A stretch of DNA of 64,000 nt from Halorhabdus sp. BNX81 (GCF_029229925.1 NZ_CP107254.1:806001-870000), one strand, 5' to 3'; positions 28,073 to 36,630 are shown, numbered from the stretch's first letter. Numbers and translations: made by a program. Notes: a model not told the origin generated them from the sequence alone.

Positions 28073-28687
28073 CTACGCCAGCTGTGCGAACGCCAGATGG
28101 CCGTTGATCGATTCGATATAGGCCGAAACGACGTCGCCCTCCTGTGCGCCGGGGACGAAAATAGTGTAGTTGCCCTTCTCGGCGACACCGTCTCCCTTTC
28201 GGCCGGTGCCAACGATCTCGACTTCGTAGGTTTTGCCTTCCTCGACCGTGGGACGGTCTCGCTGTGCGCTGTTTGACGTGGTCCCAGTCTCGACCGGCCG
28301 GAAGGCCCCGCAGGCCTGGCATCGGAGCATTTCGATACCGTCTTCGGTCGTCAGGACCGTGTCCGGGAGCCCACATTCCGAACACGTGACGAACTCCGTG
28401 ACGTATCGGTCGATTGCGGCGTCGAAGTCACCGGCGTCGAACGACCCGTTGTATCGGGCGCGGTTCTCGTCGAACTGGCCGCTGGTCCCGAGATCACGCT
28501 GGATCGAGCGATGGAGGTGTTCGGCCTCCCGCGAGAGGGCATCGGCGATGTCCCGGAGGTTCGTGAGGCGAGTGAACGCCCCGTCAGTCTGGGCCTCGGG
28601 ATCCGGAACGGACAGCCGCTCGTCACCGTCTGCAGGCCGCTCAGGAAGCGAATCGTAGGCGCGGTCGAGTGCCTGATCGTAGTTCAT
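28073..28687 (-). CDS. aIF2-beta paralogue with C-terminal TRAM domain
   Basis: 204 residues starting MNYDQALDRAYDSLPE. Residues 1-140 match aIF2-beta: core domain with SIQRDLGTSGQFDENRARYN, zinc ribbon CSECGLPDTVL and CQACG. The C-terminal 60 residues form a TRAM domain (TYEVEIVGTGRKGDGVAEKG, then FVPGAQEGDVVSAYI), an RNA-binding beta barrel. Such fusions are known in haloarchaea. Whether it replaces or supplements the short aIF2-beta at 624-1028 is not known. The start is set by similarity to that paralogue. Confidence 0.9.
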   Translation of the reverse strand: MNYDQALDRAYDSLPERPADGDERLSVPDPEAQTDGAFTRLTNLRDIADALSREAEHLHRSIQRDLGTSGQFDENRARYNGSFDAGDFDAAIDRYVTEFVTCSECGLPDTVLTTEDGIEMLRCQACGAFRPVETGTTSNSAQRDRPTVEEGKTYEVEIVGTGRKGDGVAEKGNYTIFVPGAQEGDVVSAYIESINGHLAFAQLA

Positions 28688-28787
28688 ACCCACAATATGT
28701 TTTCCAGACGTAAGCCAACTCTGTGAGTCGTGATACACCCCAACACGCTCCCGGCTTGTTGTTCGCCGCCGAAGTTGTCAATAGAAT

Positions 28788-29789
28788 TCAGCTCGACAGA
28801 ACCTGCCGATAGAGGTCGACGAGATCATCACCGATGGTGTCGAGTGTGAAGGCCTCGCTCCGCTCGGCGGCGCGTTGGCCAAGTCGCTCGCGCAGTTCCG
28901 GATCGCGCAACCGGTCGAGCGGTTCGCTGAAGTCCTCGGACGATTTCAGGCAGTCCTCGCCGTCCTCGAGCCACTCGAAGGTCGGGATGTCCCGGACGAC
29001 CGGCGGGCGGCCACACGCCATCGCCTCCAGTAGCGCCATCCCTTCGTTTTCGTTTTTGGTCGGGAAAAAGAAGATGTCGCCGGCCGCAAACCCGCCGCGG
29101 ATGTCCTCGACGTAGCCGGTAAAGGTGCAGTTCTCGGGGGCGTTCTCGACGAGCCGCGTCGTCTCGCTGGACCGAAGGAGTCGATCCACGGGCCCGCCGC
29201 CGGTCGGGTTCAGATAGCCGAACCACGCGAAGTCGAGATCCGGCATGGCGCGGGCCGTCTCGACGAACGCTTCCAATCCCTTCCGTGGGATGACGTGGCC
29301 GACGGTAAAGACGACCGGCGGGTCGAGGTCGTACCGATTCAGGTATTCTTCGCGAAGCGATTCGAAACCGGTCAGTCGGTCGGGGTCGAAGCCGTTCGAG
29401 AGGACCGTCGTCGGCGTGTCGGTGTAGGTCTCGATCACGTCCCGGTTGTGCTCGGAGGGACAGATCAGGTGATCTGCCAGTGAGTAGGCGTACTCGAGAT
29501 AGGGGCGCATCGGTCGGGCAAGCGCGTTCGAGAAGGCGAAACTCTCCCGGAAGTCCTCGGCTGTCTGGTGGGCATGAACCACGACCGGGACATCCGCGCG
29601 CTGAGCCCGCTTCGCGTAGTAGATCGATCGCGGCCCCATGTTGTTGAGGTGGAGGATGTCGGCGTCCAGGACGGGTTCGGTCGTGTACTCGATGTCGCGG
29701 GCGTCGAGCATCTTCCGCTGGTTTTGGACCGACTGGGCGTGGCCGCCGGTAATGACGTCCGCCCACTCGAAGTAGTGGCTGATCAACAC
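28788..29789 (-). CDS. glycosyltransferase family 4 (GT-B fold)
   Basis: 333 residues. GT4-type fold: N-terminal HYFEWADVITGGHAQSVQNQ acceptor side, hinge and C-terminal nucleotide-sugar site with VFTVGHVIPRKGLEAFVETA and the ExxxxxxxE motif in FFPTKNENEGMALLEAMACG. It probably acts on S-layer glycan or lipid-linked sugar synthesis. GTG start at 29789; the frame continues 18 codons upstream (VR directly before) without a standard start until a stop. Stands alone. Confidence 0.88.
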   Translation of the reverse strand: MLISHYFEWADVITGGHAQSVQNQRKMLDARDIEYTTEPVLDADILHLNNMGPRSIYYAKRAQRADVPVVVHAHQTAEDFRESFAFSNALARPMRPYLEYAYSLADHLICPSEHNRDVIETYTDTPTTVLSNGFDPDRLTGFESLREEYLNRYDLDPPVVFTVGHVIPRKGLEAFVETARAMPDLDFAWFGYLNPTGGGPVDRLLRSSETTRLVENAPENCTFTGYVEDIRGGFAAGDIFFFPTKNENEGMALLEAMACGRPPVVRDIPTFEWLEDGEDCLKSSEDFSEPLDRLRDPELRERLGQRAAERSEAFTLDTIGDDLVDLYRQVLSS

Positions 29790-29921
29790 ACGTACCGGGT
29801 TCTCACGTCCGATCGTCCAGTAGTTTCCGGAATCGATTGACCGTTATCGCTAGCCCCGCCGCATGTCACACGATACCGGGAATCGCGGATCACTTAATCG
29901 TGCCCCGTCCCTAGGGACGGT

Positions 29922-30206
29922 ATGAGTGAAGAATCAGGGCGACGGAACCTCCGCATGCCCGATAGCAACGAAGTGTTCGCGGTCGTGACCGAACACCTCG
30001 GTGGGAATCACGTCCGGTTGCGGTGTGCGGACGGCGAGACCCGAATGGGTCGGATCCCCGGTCGCATGAAGTACCGCGTCTGGATCGAAGAGGACGACGT
30101 CGTCATCGCCGAGCCGTGGGACTGGCAAGACGAGAAGGCGACCATCGAATGGCGCTACGACAACCAGGACGCCGACCAGCTGCGACGCGAAGGCCACATC
30201 GAGTGA
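29922..30206 (+). CDS. eif1A: translation initiation factor aIF1A
   Basis: 94 residues, S1-like OB fold: [40 protein letters not shown] and [20 protein letters not shown]. It occupies the ribosomal A site and promotes scanning and start selection. Full length. It is convergent with the dUTPase-fold gene, with T-rich sequence between them (GGTTTTCTTCTACTTCTTC, 30241-30259). Confidence 0.97.
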   Translation: MSEESGRRNLRMPDSNEVFAVVTEHLGGNHVRLRCADGETRMGRIPGRMKYRVWIEEDDVVIAEPWDWQDEKATIEWRYDNQDADQLRREGHIE

Positions 30207-30257
30207 CCCGCTCGTCGGCGTGAGGGCGGGACGACGGTAGGGTTTTCTTCTACTTCT

Positions 30258-30671
30258 TCACCGGGGCAGCAGCGTCGAGACTCGCGCGTTCTCCTTGAGT
30301 CGGAGTCCGGCCCCGCCGACTGTGAGCGGTACGCGCGGCAGTTCCGCAACCTGGAGCGTCGGATGGCTCGCCCCACGTTCGACGATCTCGGTCCGTGGCT
30401 GGAGCAGTGCCGTCCCCGAGAGGGATTCGTTGTACTCGATCAGATAGGTTCCCGCGTCGAGATGCCACCACTGGTAGTCGTCGTCCTCGTCGCGCCAAAC
30501 TCGGGGATAAGGGTCCAGGTCCGCCGGTTGTAGTTCGCCACCGCCGAAGTCGACCCGTCCCGGGACGTCGACGGTGTAGATTTCCGTCACTGTGAGATCG
30601 ACGCCCCCGTCTTCATGCACTTGCGTCGGTTCGTGGACGATGCCGTCGACCGCGTCGACGAGGTTGCTCAT
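30258..30671 (-). CDS. dUTPase/dCTP-deaminase-fold protein, short form
   Basis: 137 residues starting MSNLVDAVDGIVHEPTQ. Fold cues: DGGVDLTVTEIY (the gLDLtv strand), DAGTYLIEYNESL (the p-G-fyli strand), LLQPRTEIVERGASHPTLQV (resembling the Arg/Ser motif of Dcd) and a closing GGAGLRLKENARVSTLLP. The family's motif with the catalytic Asp/Tyr hairpin is short or missing, so deaminase or dUTPase activity is uncertain. Twenty-five codons upstream are open but start in the promoter. Confidence 0.65.
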   Translation of the reverse strand: MSNLVDAVDGIVHEPTQVHEDGGVDLTVTEIYTVDVPGRVDFGGGELQPADLDPYPRVWRDEDDDYQWWHLDAGTYLIEYNESLSGTALLQPRTEIVERGASHPTLQVAELPRVPLTVGGAGLRLKENARVSTLLPR

Positions 30672-30799
30672 GTCTGGGGGGTAGTGTCGGTAGAAACAAA
30701 AAGCATCGACCGTCGGCGAAGTGCCTTCCCGGGAACCGGAAAGCAATTCACCGAGGCAGAAACGCTATGGCACTCCCTGAAGTATATGTCTCCTACATC

Positions 30800-31438
30800 A
30801 TGGACGTCTTACTTCTCGGCGCAAGCGGGCGGATCGGACAACGAATCGCGACGGAACTGCTCGACCGCGGCCACGCCGTCACGGGCGTCTCCCGGAGCGG
30901 CGACACGGGAGGAATCGACGACCCGTCGTTCGTCGCCGTCGCGGGCGACGCGACCGATCCCGACGACGTTGCGAAACTCGCGACCGGCCACGACGCCGTC
31001 GCGTCCGCGCTCGGTCCCGACGAGGACACGCCACCGGACGTGCTCGTCGACATGATGGACGCCGTCGTCGACGGAATGGGACGCGCCTCAGTCGAGCGAC
31101 TCGTCTGGACGGGTGGCGCTGGTGGGCTGCATGTCGGCCCGGAGACGCGACTCGTCGAGACCGAGGAGTTCCCCGAGGAATGGGAACCCGTTGCCCGGGC
31201 AGCGATCGACGCCTACGACCGACTCGCGGAGACCCAGGATCTCGCGTGGACGTACGTCGCGCCCGCCGCCCTGATCGAACCCGGCGAGCGGACCGGCGAA
31301 TACCGGACTGCCGAGGGTGAACTCGTCGCCGACGAGGACGGCGACAGCTACATCTCGATGGCGGACTTCGCGATCGCGTTCGTCGACGAACTCGAATCCG
31401 GCGACGCTGTCCACACTTATCTGGGGACCGGGTATTGA
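30800..31438 (+). CDS. NAD(P)-binding sugar-epimerase-like/NmrA-like protein
   Basis: 212 residues. Rossmann fold MDVLLLGASGRIGQRIATEL (GxxGxxG at the N-terminus), then GDATDPDDVAKLATGHDAVA and LVWTGGAGGLHVG. It lacks the YxxxK pair of classical dehydrogenases, which fits NmrA/flavin-reductase (BLVRB)-like proteins better than a true epimerase. The start at 30800 places the nucleotide-binding strand at the N-terminus. Confidence 0.82.
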   Translation: MDVLLLGASGRIGQRIATELLDRGHAVTGVSRSGDTGGIDDPSFVAVAGDATDPDDVAKLATGHDAVASALGPDEDTPPDVLVDMMDAVVDGMGRASVERLVWTGGAGGLHVGPETRLVETEEFPEEWEPVARAAIDAYDRLAETQDLAWTYVAPAALIEPGERTGEYRTAEGELVADEDGDSYISMADFAIAFVDELESGDAVHTYLGTGY

Positions 31439-31779
31439 GCGAGGGTCTGCTGCCCTTGACACCCTGCCCCTGGTGTTGGCTCCGAATGTCGTCAATCAGC
31501 CATAACTTGAGGAAATTCGCAGGTTGAATATCGTTCTCGGCACGTTCGCATGTCATAGACGGCAGTAGAGCGACGCGAAGTTGACCTCTCGGACGTGAAA
31601 ACTACTGGCAGTAAAACCGGAGAAATATAAGTAGAACTAGAAAATGCATAAGGCAACTACATTTGACTAGTCGGTAGATCCGGAGCATGGACTGTTCGGA
31701 GATGCGTGCCTCACTGTGGAACGGCTAAGTTCACGGGTCCGCACGCTTGTCTCTGATCCGGGCTACTCTGGTGATCACA
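31439..31779. other. intergenic region left of the nuclease island
   Basis: 341 bp without a supported gene and with lower GC than the neighbours. AATATAAG at about 31624-31631 is a TATA-like box, more than 100 bp upstream of the nuclease ATG. I looked for a second copy of the tRNA-Thr 3' end here, as expected for an integrated element, and found none. Confidence 0.4.
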
Positions 31780-32310
31780 ATGATCGGCGGGGATCAACAA
31801 CTGTTCGAGGACGTGTTAGGTATCGTCGAGTACTGGGTGCCGTCGAAAGCATACGACCACGAAAGCAAGTTTCAGAATGAGCTTCAAGAGTTCTTAGACG
31901 TTGAGCTAAACGACAGCGAGGATCAAGGTCCGATGGGAATAGAGTTGGGCCCAAGCCGTGACTATGTGGTTGATCGTGAACACGGCCAGTCACGGGCTGA
32001 CATTGCCGTTGACGACACTGTTGGAATCGAGATGAAGCGAAATCTCTCGAACAGTAAAGCGAAAAGAGAGCTCAGGGGGCAGATTGAAGGATATCTGGAT
32101 AACTACCCCTTCGTGATCGTTGTCGCCTGTGGGTTGGAAGACACGTCCCAATGGCGGAATTTGAAGAACAAATACGAAGGCAACCAGGGTATAGTGGGAA
32201 TGGACCAAGGTGGAACGGTAGCGTTTGTCCACAAAGAAAGAGACAACTATGGGAAAGACCCCGACGATCTTCGAGGTGGTGGCGGGATGTTTGGTGATGG
32301 ACTTCTCTGA
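31780..32310 (+). CDS. PD-(D/E)XK-type nuclease-like protein
   Basis: 176 residues. The order Glu34 (FQNELQEFL), Asp74 (SRADIAVDD), Glu84-x-Lys86 (GIEMKRNL) and Gln101 (RGQIEGY) followed by hydrophobic VIVVACG is the restriction-endonuclease fold signature. The C-terminus ends with a Gly-rich stretch RGGGGMFGDG. No DNA-recognition domain is evident. Codon use and GC content are lower than neighbours. It is the first of three overlapping small genes lying beside tRNA-Thr, so a defence or mobile-element role is plausible (inference). Confidence 0.72.
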   Translation: MIGGDQQLFEDVLGIVEYWVPSKAYDHESKFQNELQEFLDVELNDSEDQGPMGIELGPSRDYVVDREHGQSRADIAVDDTVGIEMKRNLSNSKAKRELRGQIEGYLDNYPFVIVVACGLEDTSQWRNLKNKYEGNQGIVGMDQGGTVAFVHKERDNYGKDPDDLRGGGGMFGDGLL

Positions 32311-32422
32311 CTATCGTAAGGATATCGGATCGCCGCGATACCGTCTCGAATACGTCAAGCAGAATCACGGCCCCCTAATCGAGAGATTTGAACGATGGCA
32401 CAACGTGAATCACCGCCCGTAG
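32249..32422 (+). CDS. small protein downstream of nuclease
   Basis: 57 residues if started at the ATG at 32249, overlapping the nuclease gene end in another frame and the next gene by 28 bp. Basic and aromatic (DYRKDIGSPRYRLEYVKQ, ERFERWHNVNHRP). No known family. It could also start at the internal ATG MDFSDYRKD. Overlapping gene starts suggest an operon, but this is one of the less certain calls. Confidence 0.45.
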   Translation: MGKTPTIFEVVAGCLVMDFSDYRKDIGSPRYRLEYVKQNHGPLIERFERWHNVNHRP

Positions 32423-32580
32423 AAAGCAACGAAGAGGGAGAGCACATCCCGAATCTGGATATTCGCCTTCCGGAATTTATAGCCGAGCGTACCGGTGGTG
32501 ATCCCGACGACTATGATTATCCCGTCGGGACGTATCCGATCCCGGACCTCGAAGAGCAAGAACTAGAACCGGTTGAATAA
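32395..32580 (+). CDS. small acidic protein downstream of nuclease
   Basis: 61 residues, very acidic (for example NEEGEHIPNLDIRLPEF, DPDDYDYPVGTYPI, EEQELEPVE). No known family. The opposite charge to the preceding 57-residue protein and overlapping frames suggest the two could act together with the nuclease-like protein, as an inhibitor or adaptor pair (speculative). Confidence 0.5.
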   Translation: MAQRESPPVESNEEGEHIPNLDIRLPEFIAERTGGDPDDYDYPVGTYPIPDLEEQELEPVE

Positions 32581-32742
32581 TCCAAGCTGTTTTCTCAAGG
32601 ACCGCGACTGTGGTACCGCTGTTTCGAGAGAGGATTTCGATGCTCGAATCCGTACACATCTCGAGGAATCATCCGCCTCCTTCCAAAATCCAGAAATACC
32701 GGGACGCGTTGGGGGTTTTCTGGCTCTGAGCGTTCCAATCTA

Positions 32743-32816
32743 AGCCAGGGGTGGGATTTGAACCCACGCATTCTCGATTACAAGTCGAGTGCTTGAACCA
32801 CCCAAGCTCCCCTGGC
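32743..32816 (-). tRNA. tRNA-Thr (anticodon TGT)
   Basis: 74 nt cloverleaf on the minus strand. Acceptor GCCAGGG/CCCTGGC with discriminator T. D arm GCTT/AAGC, anticodon stem CTCGA/TCGAG with loop CTTGTAA (anticodon TGT), T arm GTGGG-TTCAAAT-CCCAC. No intron and no encoded CCA. The nuclease island lies on its 3' side. Confidence 0.97.
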
Positions 32817-32827
32817 GCAGTCGGTAG

Positions 32828-33310
32828 TTATTCCTGCCCCTTTGAGTGCGTATCGCTTTCGATCGACTTCTCGACGGTCACGCGATGTGGTTCGTACCCA
32901 TGGGATCGGTAGAATTCCCGGGCAGCCTCGTTGTCGGCCAGGACATCGAGCACGACGACAGTTGCGCCTTCCTCACGCAGTGTCGCTTCGGCCACTTCGA
33001 GAAGTTGCGTCCCGATGCTCTCACCCCGCCGGTCGGAAACGACGTAGAGGTTCTCGACGAGGCCGCGTGTGACTGTCCGTTCGAGCGTGTCCGACTCGAT
33101 CGTGAACATCACGAAGCCGACGATACGGTCGTCCGCGCGGGCGACCCGGATGCGGCCGGTTACGACGTGGCGACTGATCGACTCGCGAACTCCGGCTCTG
33201 TTCGAGTCTGCGGCGAGGTGGGAACCGTAGGTCCGCTGGCCCTCGGCGAGTTCCACCCAGCGATCTGTGAGCGCGTCGACAGCGCTCATCGACGGCGTTT
33301 CGATGCGCAC
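32828..33310 (-). CDS. GNAT family N-acetyltransferase
   Basis: 160 residues from a GTG start at 33310 (MRIETPSMSAVDALTDRWVE), which restores the usual first beta strand of haloarchaeal GNATs; an ATG seven codons later is the alternative. Acetyl-CoA binding motif A is in VVSDRRGESIGTQLLEVAEA (R/Q-x-x-G-x-G/A type), followed by VLADNEAAREFYRSHGYEP. Substrate unknown. It lies upstream-adjacent to tRNA-Thr. Confidence 0.87.
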   Translation of the reverse strand: MRIETPSMSAVDALTDRWVELAEGQRTYGSHLAADSNRAGVRESISRHVVTGRIRVARADDRIVGFVMFTIESDTLERTVTRGLVENLYVVSDRRGESIGTQLLEVAEATLREEGATVVVLDVLADNEAAREFYRSHGYEPHRVTVEKSIESDTHSKGQE

Positions 33311-33410
33311 ACCTCCTACAGCGCCCCCATGGGGTATGGATGTTGCGTCTGAACGCCGCGGGGACTTGCCCATCGACGTCGTGGTGGCGATCGGAGGAAC
33401 TGATTTCGCC

Positions 33411-34775
33411 TCAAACTGTGTATTTCGACTCCGGAAGCTGGACGTATCGATCACCGCGATACGCCCACCGCTTGCGTCGGTACCGGAGATAGACGCCGAT
33501 CCCGTTGGTCCCCGCCGCGATCGCCTGTCGCTTGCGTGACCCCCCGCTTTCGAGCATCCGTCGAATCGTCCGGAAGTTCCGGTCCCAGTCCGCCGGCTGC
33601 ATGCCACGAACCAGTTCGGCGAACGTGACGTTCCGGCGCATTTCGGGACCGAGCGCGTCTTTCCAGGCAGCGTTGTACCGACCGAGAGCATCGCTAGCAG
33701 CGAGGTCGCCGGCGATCTTCCCCGTCCGAATGGCGACGTGATCGCCACCTTCGTGGAACGCGGAGGTGCCGCCCATCGCCCCGCCGACGACCGCGATGTT
33801 CGCCCCGGTCGGCGACTCCACCGGCCGTGTCGAGGAGATCGGGTAGGCTTCGGTGCCGGATTGTTTGCCACGGTCTTCGACGATCGGGAAGTCCTCGAGG
33901 TCGTAGTCGGGGAACTCCGTTTCGAGGAGTCGACGGATGTAGACGCGGCCCGGCGGAATACTCTCGTCGTCCGGGTCGAGCAACGCGTAGGACTCCCGGT
34001 CGGCAACGTCGTCGATGTCCATCCCGATGGGCATCGTCAGGCCGATCCTGGCGACGTTGTCATCGTTCGGGAAGATCCAGGGATAGGCCGTGTGGCCGGG
34101 CATGACGCCCCACCAGAACTCGATGTGGTCCGGGGTGAACAACTCCTCGGGCATGCGTCGGTGTTCCTGATAGGCGATGTGATTTGCTCGATCCGGAGAG
34201 AGATACTTCCCCGCGTGTTCGTCGTCCGGGAGGAACTGATCGAGAGCGTCGAGGGTCACGGTCCGCTGGGGACCGTCCGCGAGAACCAGCGCATCGGCCT
34301 CGATCGCATCGCCGCCGGCCAGCGACAGCGTGTGCGTCGGCGCGGATCCCGAGAGATCGGTTTCGACATCGGTCACACTGGTCCCGACGCGATAGTCGGC
34401 TCCCGCATCCTCGGCTCGTTGTCGAAGCCAGTCATCGAATCGGGCTCGGTGCACTGTAAACCCAAAGCTGTCGTAGGATCCATCAAGCCCGGTCTCAGTG
34501 ATTGTCAACGATTCAGTGGGTCCATGGAAGGTTGCCCCGTCGAGCTCGCTGAGGATGACGTCCTCGGGGATCTCCGAGGGGTCTTCGTCCATGATGTCGA
34601 CCCAGTAGTCGAGAATACCTGCGGCGTCTGTCGAGTCAGGTCCAAGCCCGTCTCTGTCAGCCCGTGGGACGCCCTTCTCGAAGAGCGTGACGTCGGCCCC
34701 AGCCGCTGCCGCCTGTCGAGCCGCTGCTGCACCGCCCGGGCCACCGCCCACGACTGCCACGTCTGTCCGCTCCAT
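33411..34775 (-). CDS. FAD-dependent geranylgeranyl reductase family protein
   Basis: 454 residues. N-terminal FAD-binding VAVVGGGPGGAAAARQAAAA (GxGxxG), internal GFTVHRARFDDWLRQRAEDAG, VLADGPQR and WWGVMPGHTAYPWIFPN, and the second FAD motif IAVVGGAMGGTSAFHEGGDH. The family saturates isoprenoid chains of archaeal membrane lipids or of menaquinone and other isoprenoids; the exact substrate is not readable. The C-terminal region is basic, which is unusual for a halophile and could be membrane-associated. Confidence 0.85.
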   Translation of the reverse strand: MERTDVAVVGGGPGGAAAARQAAAAGADVTLFEKGVPRADRDGLGPDSTDAAGILDYWVDIMDEDPSEIPEDVILSELDGATFHGPTESLTITETGLDGSYDSFGFTVHRARFDDWLRQRAEDAGADYRVGTSVTDVETDLSGSAPTHTLSLAGGDAIEADALVLADGPQRTVTLDALDQFLPDDEHAGKYLSPDRANHIAYQEHRRMPEELFTPDHIEFWWGVMPGHTAYPWIFPNDDNVARIGLTMPIGMDIDDVADRESYALLDPDDESIPPGRVYIRRLLETEFPDYDLEDFPIVEDRGKQSGTEAYPISSTRPVESPTGANIAVVGGAMGGTSAFHEGGDHVAIRTGKIAGDLAASDALGRYNAAWKDALGPEMRRNVTFAELVRGMQPADWDRNFRTIRRMLESGGSRKRQAIAAGTNGIGVYLRYRRKRWAYRGDRYVQLPESKYTV

Positions 34776-34836
34776 ACCGCAACCGTGATCCGGTGCCTCT
34801 TAAAGGTCTTGTCCTGGGTTCGCCGTGGCCGCTCTC

Positions 34837-35439
34837 TCATTGCTCGACCAGTGGCGCGACCTCGAGTGGGCGGTCACCGCTGAGGACCGGCGGCAGACAG
34901 TCCGCCGCCATCGAGGCCAGCTGTGCCCGCGACGTGTCCCGTCTGACAGTCGCCCACTGGTCGTCTATCCGTCGGGTGAGTTCCGCGAACGCGTCGCTGT
35001 CGGCTGGCCGGCAGCCAAGCGACGATTCCAGGCGAGCGCGTCGTGTGAGCGATCCGAACAGCGTCCGGACCGCTGGAGGAACCTGCTGTCGAGCGGCCAA
35101 CCGATCGACGACGGCCCGGAGCTCGGCCGCCTCGACCGGTTTCGTGACGTACTCGTCGATCGGCAGTGTCGCGATGGATGGATCGGGTTCCCGGCCGGTC
35201 ACCATGGCGATCAACCCCTGAAACCCGTCGGCGTTGAGTCGCCGAGCGACATCGTCACCGTCAAGCCCCGGGAGGTCCCGATCCAGCAGGACGACGTCGA
35301 CGGTCTCGACAGCCGCTTCGAGTGCGGACTCGCCGTCGGCGACCGCGGTGACGTCGTAGTCTTCGGCAAGCCAGAGGCGGTGGAGACACCGCAAATCCGG
35401 ATCGTCCTCGACGACCAGAACCGACACTGGGGCATCCAT
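34837..35439 (-). CDS. HalX-type response regulator
   Basis: 200 residues. Receiver domain (1-115): SVLVVEDDPDLRCLHRLWL with acidic Glu/Asp pocket, phospho-acceptor in VVLLDRDLPGLDGDDVARRL, Thr in MVTG, Lys in VTKPVEAAELRAVV. The C-terminal helical region (about 120-170, RARLESSLGCRPADSDAFAE) matches the HalX domain of haloarchaeal regulators. No DNA-binding domain. No adjacent histidine kinase, so it is an orphan. Confidence 0.85.
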   Translation of the reverse strand: MDAPVSVLVVEDDPDLRCLHRLWLAEDYDVTAVADGESALEAAVETVDVVLLDRDLPGLDGDDVARRLNADGFQGLIAMVTGREPDPSIATLPIDEYVTKPVEAAELRAVVDRLAARQQVPPAVRTLFGSLTRRARLESSLGCRPADSDAFAELTRRIDDQWATVRRDTSRAQLASMAADCLPPVLSGDRPLEVAPLVEQ

Positions 35440-35466
35440 TTCACGCTTCTCTCTCGTGGGTACGAT

Positions 35467-35475
35467 TGTATATAC
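35467..35475 (-). promoter_or_regulatory. TATA box of the HalX regulator gene
   Basis: GTATATACA on the minus strand, about 30 bp upstream of the ATG at 35439, fitting a leaderless transcript. The 225-bp gap to the next gene shows nothing else. Confidence 0.45.
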
Positions 35476-35664
35476 TGCCGTTCGTTCGGACCGTTCATGA
35501 CTGTTTAATCCCCCGATAGCGCGCGCTTGGCCGTATCTTCCGGGAATGTGCACGGAACTGCTCACACACCCGATCAGCGTTGCCGGCCACGACTCTTTTG
35601 GGCGCTGGGACCCTGTGATCGAGCATGGCTGACGCTGCCACTGGCAGTCAACGGAGGGGACAGC

Positions 35665-36630
35665 GTGCACAGTGAGGATCCCGACGTTCTCGTGTTACGT
35701 GAGAAACCCCACGGGATTCCGGGCGTCGCATACGCCGAGGCGCTTCGCCAGCGCCTCTCCGACGACGTCACTGTTCGAGCGGCCCGGACGCCGGCCGAGG
35801 AGCGGGCGGCCGTCACCGACGCGCCAGTCGTCTCGGGTGGGCACTTTCGCGAGGCGCTACTCGACCGGGCCGAGGCGCTGGAACTATTCGCCTGTATGTA
35901 CGCCGGCTACGAGCATTTGCCCCTGGAGACGCTTGCCGAGCGGGACATTGCCGTCACCAACGCCGCCGGTGTTCACGGTCCGAACATCGCCGAGCACGTC
36001 GTCGGCGCGTTCCTTCACTTCGCCAGGAATTTCACACGCGCCCGTCGCCAACAGCAACGCCACGAGTGGCGGCATTTCCAGTCCTCGGAGCTCTCCGGGA
36101 GTCGGGTCGCCATCGTCGGGATGGGCGCGATCGGACGAACCATCGTCGAACGACTGTCCGGTTTCGACGTGACGACGGTTGGCGTGCGCTACAGTCCGGA
36201 AAAAGGGGGGCCGACCGATGAGGTCTACGGACTCGACGAGATCCACGAGGCCCTCGTCGACGCTGAGTACGTCGCTGTCGCCAGTCCGCTGACCGAGGAG
36301 ACGCGCGGACTCATCGGCCGTGACGAACTCCAGACCCTGCCGCCCTCGGCGGTACTCGTTAACGTCGCCCGGGGACCGATCGTGGACACGGACGCACTCC
36401 TCTCCGCACTCCGTCAGAACCACCTCCGCGGCGCAGCCCTGGACGTGACTGACCCCGAACCACTGCCGAACGACCATCCGCTGTGGGACTTCGAGAACGT
36501 CCTCATCACGCCCCACGTCTCCGGTCATACGCCGGAGTACTACGAGCGACTGGCGGACATCGTCGCGCCGAACGTCGAGACGGTTCTGTCCGACGGCGAC
36601 CTCGAATCGTTGCGGAACCGAGTCGCCTGA
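35665..36630 (+). CDS. D-2-hydroxyacid dehydrogenase, NAD-dependent
   Basis: 321 residues from a GTG at 35665 (MHSEDPDVLVLREKPHG). NAD-binding motif RVAIVGMGAIGRTIVERL, catalytic Arg in VNVARGPIVDTDALL, Glu in DVTDPEPLPNDHPLWD and His in VLITPHVSGHTPEYY. It belongs to the glyoxylate/phosphoglycerate-type reductases; the substrate is unknown. Homology starts at the GTG, so the 46 upstream codons are left out. Confidence 0.88.
   Translation: MHSEDPDVLVLREKPHGIPGVAYAEALRQRLSDDVTVRAARTPAEERAAVTDAPVVSGGHFREALLDRAEALELFACMYAGYEHLPLETLAERDIAVTNAAGVHGPNIAEHVVGAFLHFARNFTRARRQQQRHEWRHFQSSELSGSRVAIVGMGAIGRTIVERLSGFDVTTVGVRYSPEKGGPTDEVYGLDEIHEALVDAEYVAVASPLTEETRGLIGRDELQTLPPSAVLVNVARGPIVDTDALLSALRQNHLRGAALDVTDPEPLPNDHPLWDFENVLITPHVSGHTPEYYERLADIVAPNVETVLSDGDLESLRNRVA

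Noticed and set aside
29790..29846. Upstream start for the glycosyltransferase
   Set aside because: The frame stays open 18 codons (reading NYWTIGRENPVR before the GTG) but has no ATG, GTG or TTG before the stop, so the GTG at 29789 is kept.
31439..31779. Search for a second tRNA-Thr attachment copy left of the nuclease island
   Set aside because: No match to the tRNA-Thr 3' end in the expected orientation; a bounded integrated element is therefore not shown.
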